NCBI GenBank assembly: GCA_002359025.1
Contig: DEPZ01000071.1
Location: 1 to 40,747 of the forward strand
DNA: 40,747 nucleotides
Direction: 5' to 3'
From: Erysipelotrichaceae bacterium UBA3379
GTDB taxonomy: Bacteria > Bacillota_I > Bacilli_A > Erysipelotrichales > Coprobacillaceae
Positions 34,200-40,747 of the stretch are shown here, piece after piece (the stretch's first letter is position 1; each line of letters starts with the position of its first letter). The translations under genes and the position numbers were made by a program. The notes below the pieces were generated by a model. The model was not told the origin of the DNA, ran no database searches, and saw nothing but the letters and a program-made list of their open reading frames with translations.

Positions 34200-34644
34200 G
34201 AAAACTCACTTTCGTTTCAATATAGGGATTTCTTCATTTATTCTTGTCTTTGTCACTTTGTGCTTAGTGACTTTTTCTGTATTAACACTTGTTAGTGCGA
34301 ATGCGAATCAAAAATTAAATGAACAAGTTATTGATCAAGTGAATCAATACTATGAGATGTCTAATCAAGCCAATCATAAATTGGCATCTATTGATCAAAT
34401 ATTATATCAAATAGATAAGCAAACCCAGGGAGAAGAACAATACTTCCAACAAGTCTATGATAAATTATCTATTCATGATAGATATTATTCATTTTCTATT
34501 GAAGGAAAAACACAAAGATTAAATGTAAGAATCGAACTTCTCTCACCTGAAGAAAATCAACCCTATTACAAAGTTATCCAATGGGCAAAAGAAAATACGA
34601 AAGAATGGACACCTGATCAACAATTAGATATCTATGGAGGTTAA
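34192..34644 (+). CDS. Pilus-operon membrane-anchored protein of unknown family
   Basis: This 150-residue protein has a membrane helix at about 13-36 (SSFILVFVTLCLVTFSVL), then a Gln/Asn-rich alpha-helical region (about 38-75) and a short beta part. I do not recognise a named family, but its position and build suggest a minor pseudopilin or assembly factor. I chose the ATG at 34192, eight bases before the end of the previous gene, because GAGGTGA lies properly before it; a GTG at 34183 is part of that ribosome binding site. It ends two bases before the ATPase gene. Confidence 0.65.
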   Translation: MNKKTHFRFNIGISSFILVFVTLCLVTFSVLTLVSANANQKLNEQVIDQVNQYYEMSNQANHKLASIDQILYQIDKQTQGEEQYFQQVYDKLSIHDRYYSFSIEGKTQRLNVRIELLSPEENQPYYKVIQWAKENTKEWTPDQQLDIYGG

Positions 34645-34646
34645 AT

Positions 34647-35708
34647 ATGGATATTAAAGAATTACTATTACATGCAAAAGAAAACCATGCATCTGATATA
34701 TTTATCATTGCTGGTCTTCCTATGAGCTATAAAGCTATGAATAAAATACATCAAATCGATGAAACAGCATTAACATCTGCTGATACTGAAAAATTAGTCT
34801 ATCAAATCTATGAACTTGCTAATAAAAGATCTATAGATCATTTCTTAGATAAAGGTGACGATGATTTTTCATTTTCTCTTGCTGGCATCTCTCGTTTTCG
34901 TGTCAGCACATATAAACAACGTGGTTCTCTAGCCGCTGTTATACGTATTATTACATTTGATTTACCAGATCCTCAAGAAATGCATATCCCTCAAGATATC
35001 ATTGAACTTGTCGATATACAAAAAGGTCTTGTCCTTGTGACTGGACCAGCTGGTAGTGGAAAAACCACAACATTATCTTGTATGATTAATCATATCAATC
35101 AAACTCAAAATAAACATATTATTACATTAGAAGATCCAATTGAATATCTTCATTCTCATAAACAATCTATTGTCTCTCAACGAGAAATCTCAATTGACAC
35201 AGAAAGTTATGTAACAGCTTTACGTGCTTCACTTAGACAAAGTCCTGATGTGATCTTACTTGGTGAAATGCGTGATTATGAAACAATGAATGTTGCTATC
35301 ACTGCTGCTGAAACAGGACATACAATTATTTCAACACTTCATACAATTGGTGCAGCTAAAACAATTGATCGTATTATTGATGTTTTTCCTTCATCACAAC
35401 AACATCAAATTGCTGTCCAATTGTCACTTACACTACAAGCTGTTGTCTGCCAACAACTGGTACCTGCCTTAGATGGAACATTGGTCCCTGCTTTTGAAAT
35501 CATGACAATGACACCAGCTATTCGTAATTTAATTAGAGAAAACAAAATTCATCAAATCGATGGTATGATAGCATCTTCATCTAAGCATAACATGATTTCT
35601 ATGGATACAAGCTTATATAACTTATATAAAAATAATATTATCTCTGATAAAACAGCACTTAATTATTCTACAAATCCTGAGATGATGAAAAAGAAGTTAA
35701 ACTTATAA
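34647..35708 (+). CDS. PilT-type secretion/pilus ATPase
   Basis: This 353-residue hexameric motor ATPase belongs to the type II/IV secretion superfamily. Walker A is GPAGSGKTT at about 133-141, the Asp box is LEDPIEYLH near 161-169, Walker B is DVILLGEMRD at 201-210, and the His box is TGHTIISTLHT at 223-233. The C-terminal AIRNLIRENKIHQI and the MDTSLYNLY stretch are typical of PilT, the retraction ATPase, not of PilB/GspE or ComGA. No N-terminal N1E domain or zinc-binding loop is present. It is the only motor in the operon and the last gene. Either it drives both extension and retraction, or an extension ATPase is elsewhere. Confidence 0.9.
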   Translation: MDIKELLLHAKENHASDIFIIAGLPMSYKAMNKIHQIDETALTSADTEKLVYQIYELANKRSIDHFLDKGDDDFSFSLAGISRFRVSTYKQRGSLAAVIRIITFDLPDPQEMHIPQDIIELVDIQKGLVLVTGPAGSGKTTTLSCMINHINQTQNKHIITLEDPIEYLHSHKQSIVSQREISIDTESYVTALRASLRQSPDVILLGEMRDYETMNVAITAAETGHTIISTLHTIGAAKTIDRIIDVFPSSQQHQIAVQLSLTLQAVVCQQLVPALDGTLVPAFEIMTMTPAIRNLIRENKIHQIDGMIASSSKHNMISMDTSLYNLYKNNIISDKTALNYSTNPEMMKKKLNL

Positions 35709-35734
35709 AAACTGACCTAAAAGTCAGTTTTTAT
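35706..35734. terminator. Bidirectional terminator between the pilus operon and the ABC pair
   Basis: A stem AAAACTGAC (35708-35716) pairs with GTCAGTTTT (35723-35731) around CTAAAA, flanked by A- and T-runs. It serves both converging operons and overlaps the stop codon of the minus-strand gene. Confidence 0.85.
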
Positions 35735-37430
35735 TTTCTTTCAAAATATAGGCAATATCCTTATCACTATACTGATACATCTTTATCAACATATATCCTA
35801 AATCAATGCTAATTAGAAGAAATATAAATCCCAATAATAACAAACATTGAAAAACACTTGGTTTCATTATCAACTCATAAACAATGACTTCTATAAGTAA
35901 TATAGATAAAATCAGTAGATCTTGTTGAAAGTACTGAAACATATACATATGTTTCACTTTTGAAAAAGAAAGAGATAATGAACATAAAAGGGATAAACGA
36001 TATTTCATCAAATTAATATATTTGTTATGTTGATAGAGAGTAAACATGACTCCTACAACAATAATTATCCCCATAACAATCAAATAAATCATATGATAAA
36101 TATTCATATGAGCTAGCTTTTGATAATAAGGTGTATATATACTATTGTATACACTAATATTTTCATTAGCTTCATATGTCTTATAATCTTCTTTTATATT
36201 TTGGGATTGTATTTGATACAATGAAGAATTATTCATGAAATAATCATATTGTGTTTTGTATTGGTGTGAATGATATTTGGTTTGTAGTTTCTTTATAAAA
36301 GAATCATAATCATAATAAATCTGAGGTTTATGATCAAGGAGTTTTTCTTCAATGATATCTTTGATAATAAATGTTTCTTCATAAGTTTCACCACCTAGTT
36401 GATAGTGAAGTGTGAGTGTTTGATTGATTAACGATTGATTTGATAATATATCTGCAAGATATTGATTAATAAGTATTTCGTTGTTTTGAAGATGAATATC
36501 TTCAAAATCATCATTTTCTATATAAGGATAAATATTGGCTTGATAATATTTATTATTTATGAATAAAGGTTCAAATAAGACCAAGGGTGTATCACTTATA
36601 GTATTTTGAGTATAGTTTGTGATATAAAGAATATGACTATTTCTTGCATATTCTCTAATAGGAGGATGAAAGACTTGGCTTTCTATTTGAAGAAGAAACA
36701 ATCCAATCATTCCTAATCCTACAAGATAGATTATAAGCATTCTTTTTCTTGTAGGTAACATCTTGTTGATATATTTCTTTAATCGATTCATGTGTAATGA
36801 ATAATGAATAGATTTTAATGATTCTAATGTATTCTTTTCTTTGATGAGATGAATATGTTGATCTTTGATTTCATACATGAAATCAATATAACTTACAAGT
36901 TCTTGTTCATTATGTGATGAAATAAGAACTGCACTTTCTTTTGAGAGTTCTTCTAATAAATCAAGAACTCTTTTTCTATTTTCATAGTCTAATGAAACAG
37001 TTGGTTCATCACAAAGTATAATTTGAGGATGTGTCAGTAAAGCTCTTAAAATACCAACTCTTTGTCTTTGACCTCCTGATAATTCTTGGGGATAATGATC
37101 TAATAATGGAGTGAGTCCTAAAACTTCTATCATATGTGTATCATGTATATCAAAAACTTCCTTAACAATTTCAATATTCTCTCTTACAGTGAATTCATCT
37201 ATCAATTCATAGGATTGAAAGATAGAAGCAATTCTACAGTCTGGTGATATTTCTCTTTTGCCATGTTCAAATGTTTCAAATCCAGCAATAATATGCAGTA
37301 GTGTTGTTTTTCCTGATCCACTTTTTCCTTTTATATAATAGATACCTGGTTGATCTATAGTGAGTGAGACATCTTTTAAAACAGTTTTATGATGATACTG
37401 TTTTTGAATGTTTTCTAGCTTGATATACAT
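35724..37430 (-). CDS. ABC ATPase fused to FtsX-like permease, second subunit
   Basis: This 568-residue protein has an N-terminal ABC ATPase (about 1-210): Walker A GKSGSGKTT, signature LSGGQRQRVG, Walker B IILCDEPTVSLD, switch His in SSHNEQ. It is followed by a permease part with a helix near 230-248, an outer domain of about 190 residues and three helices after about residue 445. This is the four-helix MacB/FtsX-type layout. ABC-FtsX fusions usually move lipids, peptides or lipoproteins, or act in peptide sensing and resistance. Its ATG overlaps the upstream partner by 44 bases, with AGAAGGAA before it, so the two are translationally coupled and likely form a heterodimer. Confidence 0.85.
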   Translation of the reverse strand: MYIKLENIQKQYHHKTVLKDVSLTIDQPGIYYIKGKSGSGKTTLLHIIAGFETFEHGKREISPDCRIASIFQSYELIDEFTVRENIEIVKEVFDIHDTHMIEVLGLTPLLDHYPQELSGGQRQRVGILRALLTHPQIILCDEPTVSLDYENRKRVLDLLEELSKESAVLISSHNEQELVSYIDFMYEIKDQHIHLIKEKNTLESLKSIHYSLHMNRLKKYINKMLPTRKRMLIIYLVGLGMIGLFLLQIESQVFHPPIREYARNSHILYITNYTQNTISDTPLVLFEPLFINNKYYQANIYPYIENDDFEDIHLQNNEILINQYLADILSNQSLINQTLTLHYQLGGETYEETFIIKDIIEEKLLDHKPQIYYDYDSFIKKLQTKYHSHQYKTQYDYFMNNSSLYQIQSQNIKEDYKTYEANENISVYNSIYTPYYQKLAHMNIYHMIYLIVMGIIIVVGVMFTLYQHNKYINLMKYRLSLLCSLSLSFSKVKHMYMFQYFQQDLLILSILLIEVIVYELIMKPSVFQCLLLLGFIFLLISIDLGYMLIKMYQYSDKDIAYILKENKN

Positions 37431-39462
37431 AGAAAATTCCTTCTAATAATAAAGTTATGATTATTGTCATAACTATTGACAATATAAGTATGATTGAACT
37501 GTTTTGTATTAACTCACTATATCCTTGTTGATTTGCATATGTGTTAATTATTGTACATAGTTTATCAAATGATAAACTATAAATAATGATATCTAATAAT
37601 AGAATTATACTTATTGGTAATAAGATATATACTTTTATAGATTGATGATAGTGTTTTAATATCTTAACTTCTTTGTTATAGGTTTTTCTTTGAAGTATTA
37701 ACATAAGCATATATATTCCTATGACACCAATGACCATTATTCCTACAATAACATATGATAAAGTAGAATATGATGAAATTGGAGTTGTTGATGTATTTAA
37801 CACAGAATCAGGGTAAGCAACAAATGTGCTATATTTACCACCTAGTAATTGATTTACTTGATCAGCAATCGCTTGATTATCCTTGGAAGCATCAGTCATG
37901 AAATATATATATACATATTTCAAATAATCATCATGGAATTTAAAGCTTTTTGACATGAGTTGATCAAAATCACCAGCTTTAAAAAATAATCTATGTTCAT
38001 ATTGACTATCTTGATATGTAATACCAGTAATCTTTATTTTAGGGACTTGTACATCTAAACCAATAAAAGAAAGATCATATGATTTTAAGAGTATATCCTC
38101 TACTGATGAGAGTTGTTGTTCTTGACGTAGTTTTTCAGCCAATTCCATACTCACAATCACTTCTTGGCTATTTGTTGGATAATCTCCATATTTTAAATCC
38201 AATGTATTGATATCAAAGATTTGATATGCGACAACTTCTTGATTCTTACCAAAACGCATATATGGATAAAGAGGACAAAGCAATTCTCCGTTTTCATTTC
38301 TTGTAAATCCGTCATAGGCTCTTAAATCACTCGTTAACTCAAAGTTTTCATCAAGAGTACGTCCTGTTTGTCTTTCATATTCTAATTCTTCTTCTAGAAT
38401 CTTTTTCCATTGATAATAATAATCTTTATATGGTTCATTTGTTTGTTCATGTCTGTCTTCTTCTTGTTTTATCGCATCTTTTAATTCATTGAGATTCATT
38501 GTGGGTGTCAAAGTTTCAACAAATGATATATGAGATGCTGCAAATCCTACTTGATAACCTATAACACTATTGATATTATCTTTGACTTTTTGAATATCAG
38601 CTTGATCATATAGATCTCCTCTTTGTGTTTCTTGATCTAATGGTTGTGTCACAATAATATTATCTGAAGTTAACCATTTATTTCTTTCTTCAATATTTCC
38701 TTCTATAGAAAATAGAAATGAGTTCATAATAAGTAATGTTAATATCATAATAGATACAACGATAAATTTCATGAATTGTAATGGTAAAGAATGAAGGATT
38801 CTTTTAAATTGGAATTGTATATTATTTTTATAATTCATTAATGTTTGATTCAAGATGATTTGAGATGTTTGATGATGTGTGATATCTTTTTCTACATGTC
38901 CTTCTTTTAGATAAATACTTCTATTGGCATATTGATCATTTAAGTCTTTTTCATGTGTAATTATAATAACTGTATGTTTTTGAGATATATTCTTTAAAAC
39001 ATTCATTATGATTTTGGTATTTTCTTCATCTAAACTTGCAGTTGGTTCATCTAATAAAAGATAGTCATAATCAACTAATAAACTTCTTATAATTTGAACT
39101 CTTTTCTTTTGACCAACAGATAAATTCTTTACCAATTTATCTTTATGTTCACTCATATCAAACATATCAAGATATGTTTGAATATTTTCCTTAGAAACCA
39201 ATTTCAAGTTATCTAAAACTGACATATTTTCAAACAAGCAAATATCCTGTTCAACATACTCAATATGTCCCTCTAAAACAAAATCCCCTGTATAATCACG
39301 ATCTAATCCATTCATAATTCTAGATAATGTCGATTTCCCACTCCCACTAGGTCCCATGATAAATATCATACCAGTTTGATTGATTTCTAATGAAATATCA
39401 TCTAATGCTTTGACTGTATTATGTTTATTATGATAGATTTTTGTAATATGTTGTAGCTTCAT
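37387..39462 (-). CDS. ABC ATPase fused to FtsX-like permease, first subunit
   Basis: This 691-residue protein has the same layout as the next gene. The ABC ATPase (about 1-205) has Walker A GPSGSGKST, signature LSVGQKKRVQ, Walker B YLLLDEPTASLD and switch His in ITHEKD. A helix near 222-246 is followed by an outer domain of about 310 residues, then three helices at about 563-588, 605-625 and 655-680. The larger outer domain may bind the substrate or a partner. It could be a bacteriocin immunity, antimicrobial-peptide resistance or peptide-export unit; sequence does not decide. GAGGGGAGGAAT before the ATG is a strong ribosome binding site. Confidence 0.85.
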   Translation of the reverse strand: MKLQHITKIYHNKHNTVKALDDISLEINQTGMIFIMGPSGSGKSTLSRIMNGLDRDYTGDFVLEGHIEYVEQDICLFENMSVLDNLKLVSKENIQTYLDMFDMSEHKDKLVKNLSVGQKKRVQIIRSLLVDYDYLLLDEPTASLDEENTKIIMNVLKNISQKHTVIIITHEKDLNDQYANRSIYLKEGHVEKDITHHQTSQIILNQTLMNYKNNIQFQFKRILHSLPLQFMKFIVVSIMILTLLIMNSFLFSIEGNIEERNKWLTSDNIIVTQPLDQETQRGDLYDQADIQKVKDNINSVIGYQVGFAASHISFVETLTPTMNLNELKDAIKQEEDRHEQTNEPYKDYYYQWKKILEEELEYERQTGRTLDENFELTSDLRAYDGFTRNENGELLCPLYPYMRFGKNQEVVAYQIFDINTLDLKYGDYPTNSQEVIVSMELAEKLRQEQQLSSVEDILLKSYDLSFIGLDVQVPKIKITGITYQDSQYEHRLFFKAGDFDQLMSKSFKFHDDYLKYVYIYFMTDASKDNQAIADQVNQLLGGKYSTFVAYPDSVLNTSTTPISSYSTLSYVIVGIMVIGVIGIYMLMLILQRKTYNKEVKILKHYHQSIKVYILLPISIILLLDIIIYSLSFDKLCTIINTYANQQGYSELIQNSSIILILSIVMTIIITLLLEGIFYVYQARKHSKTVSS

Positions 39463-39810
39463 AGATGATTCCTCCCCTCAATTTTATTATATATGATTCA
39501 TCTTGATACATAGAACAAAAAGATACTTTTGAAAAAACTGGTTATTATGAATAAGAGAATTGTTTAAAACAATTCTCTTATTCAATAATTTCTTATATAC
39601 TTTACATGAAAATATTTTCTTGTGTCACCACAATGACATAAAATTGCTCTAGACTAAACCTCAACAGCTACGCTACATTATATGAATAAAAGCAACATTG
39701 AATGGAATTAGGGATTTTTTCATAAATATATATCTTTTTTATACTTTTATTTTATGAATAAAATGAAGTATCATCAAGTGCATTTTTTTACATAAAATTC
39801 TATTCATATA
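39463..39810. other. 348-base intergenic region with palindromes
   Basis: No convincing gene is seen. It holds TATAAT at 39486-39491 (minus strand) upstream of the ABC pair, a long perfect palindrome (39549-39583), and the inverted repeat TGTCA-6-TGACA (39623-39638). It also holds several very short open frames without good ribosome binding sites. One of 16 codons at 39673-39723 (minus strand, MKKSLIPFNVAFIHIM) resembles a short hydrophobic peptide. Confidence 0.6.
39549..39583. repeat. 35-base perfect inverted repeat
   Basis: The arm GAATAAGAGAATTGTTT is followed, after one base, by its exact reverse complement: 17-bp arms. No clear T-run follows on either strand. It may terminate the TPR gene transcript 228 bases after its stop, or be a binding site or a mobile-element relic. 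Confidence 0.7.
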
Positions 39811-40747
39811 TTAAAAATGTAACTTAGAAATTTCAGCTATACATTCCATCATTTTTTCATCTTGTCCGCTTTCTTTATAAAAATCTTTTATTAATTTTAA
39901 TACAATTAATATAGCATCTTTATCATTTGAATCATATGCGACTTTTTTCATATTTAACATTGCTTTTTCTTTTCTTTCCATGTTTGCATGAGAAAGAAGT
40001 ATTTCCAACATTCTAATACATGATTTTGTATATCTAGAAGTTGTTTTACCACATTTGTGTTTTGCTTCTTTAATGTAATATTTCGATTGATTCATTTGAT
40101 CAAGTTTATAAAATGCTAATGCGTTATAAAAATCAATTCTTGGATCCAAGAGATACTCTTTTGGAATACTAGGAATATAGTCAATAATTTCTTGATAATT
40201 CTCCGTTCTTATATAATGATATAATAGATTATTATATGCACTCATTAATTGAGGTTTCATAGATAATGCTTGAAATCCCTCAATACAAGATAAAAATAAT
40301 TCAGTAGCTTCTTTATAATTTCCAGATAGTGAATAAGCATATGCAATCAACCCATTAATAGCTACTAATCTTTTAATGTTTCCGGTTTTGGCAAAAATAT
40401 CACGTGAATAACATGCGCATTCTATTGCTTTTGATACATTGCCTTTATATACTAAAGTGGTTGCCAAATGATAATTTAACATTGCTCTTGTTAGGGTTGT
40501 TCCTTTATATTTTTCACTTATATAATAATATTCTAATGCCTGATTAAAATTATCCATCATATAATATGTGACTGCCAGGTAATAATAATATATCTGTATT
40601 TGATAATCTTCCAAATAATATAAATATTTTTCAATAAACAGATATTCTTTTGGTTTAACAATTTGATTACTAGATATACTATAAATAAACTTTGCCAATA
40701 GATAACTGATATAATAATGTGATGAGTGAATATATTTTTCATATTTT
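39811..40747 (-). CDS. TPR-repeat protein, C-terminal part (cut by the right edge), possible Rgg/MutR-like regulator
   Basis: The reading frame stays open to the last base of the window, so the gene continues beyond it. A TTG at 40698 is not a real start. The visible 311 residues are almost all alpha-helical with TPR-like pairs, for example YYLAVTYYMMDNFNQALEYY, YHLATTLVYKGNVSKAIEC and GLIAYAYSLSGNYKEATELF (each within about 34 residues of the next). In Firmicutes such TPR arrays often follow a helix-turn-helix domain (Rgg/MutR/PlcR-like peptide sensors). The N-terminus that would show this lies outside. Location upstream of an ABC pair fits a peptide-responsive regulator, but that is a guess. 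Confidence 0.7.
   Translation of the reverse strand, partial: KYEKYIHSSHYYISYLLAKFIYSISSNQIVKPKEYLFIEKYLYYLEDYQIQIYYYYLAVTYYMMDNFNQALEYYYISEKYKGTTLTRAMLNYHLATTLVYKGNVSKAIECACYSRDIFAKTGNIKRLVAINGLIAYAYSLSGNYKEATELFLSCIEGFQALSMKPQLMSAYNNLLYHYIRTENYQEIIDYIPSIPKEYLLDPRIDFYNALAFYKLDQMNQSKYYIKEAKHKCGKTTSRYTKSCIRMLEILLSHANMERKEKAMLNMKKVAYDSNDKDAILIVLKLIKDFYKESGQDEKMMECIAEISKLHF

Noticed and set aside
31968..35708. Naming the operon comG
   Set aside because: The ATPase is PilT-like and last, the ComGC-position protein has no prepilin motif, and no other com gene is visible.
1..40747. CRISPR array, tRNA, rRNA, insertion sequence or prophage
   Set aside because: No spaced direct repeats, no tRNA-like cloverleaf, no transposase, integrase or phage gene was recognised while reading both strands.

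Overview
The window is AT-rich, densely packed, intron-free DNA with short gaps and strong AGGAGG-type ribosome binding sites, so a low-GC Firmicute. The gut-Firmicute style gene content (FabK-based fatty acid synthesis, Ktr potassium uptake, Cache/GGDEF signalling, TPR-type regulator, no outer-membrane genes) suggests an anaerobe of the Erysipelotrichia (Coprobacillaceae-like). That placement is an inference from gene content and protein style; no rRNA is present to prove it.

Left part (1-8.9 kb). The 5' part of pyrF runs off the left edge. An SGNH-type surface lipoprotein is divergent from a MurJ/SpoVB-like lipid or polysaccharide flippase. A ktrB-ktrA potassium uptake pair follows, with a leader carrying two terminator-like hairpins. 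Then come a CorA-type metal transporter, a stand-alone acyl carrier protein, a GIY-YIG protein and asnB.

Centre (8.9-19.2 kb). One long minus-strand operon encodes a nearly complete type II fatty acid synthase: acpP-accB-accC-accD-accA-fabH-fabK-(NMO/FabX-like)-fabD-fabG-fabF-fabZ. It has a good sigma-A-type promoter with a perfect palindrome at the transcription start. The second NMO-family flavoprotein, next to fabK, has a C-terminal cysteine cluster. It is a candidate for the missing double-bond-introducing enzyme, since no FabA, FabM or FabI is visible.

Middle right (19.2-30.9 kb). A YoaK/DUF1275 membrane protein is followed by a MarR-controlled heterodimeric multidrug-type ABC exporter with a consensus promoter. 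Next is a frameshifted AAA-ATPase/PD-(D/E)XK gene, then a two-gene signalling unit: a Cache hybrid histidine kinase and a Cache-PAS-GGDEF diguanylate cyclase.

Right part (31-40.7 kb). A plus-strand operon encodes a compact type IV pilus-like machine: transglutaminase-like lipoprotein, PilC/GspF platform, four small pilin-like or membrane-anchored proteins, and a PilT-type ATPase as the only motor. Convergent to it are two overlapping ABC-ATPase/FtsX-like permease fusions. Behind them is a TPR protein, cut by the right edge, that may be the C-terminal part of an Rgg/MutR-like regulator. No tRNA, rRNA, CRISPR array, insertion sequence or prophage gene was seen.
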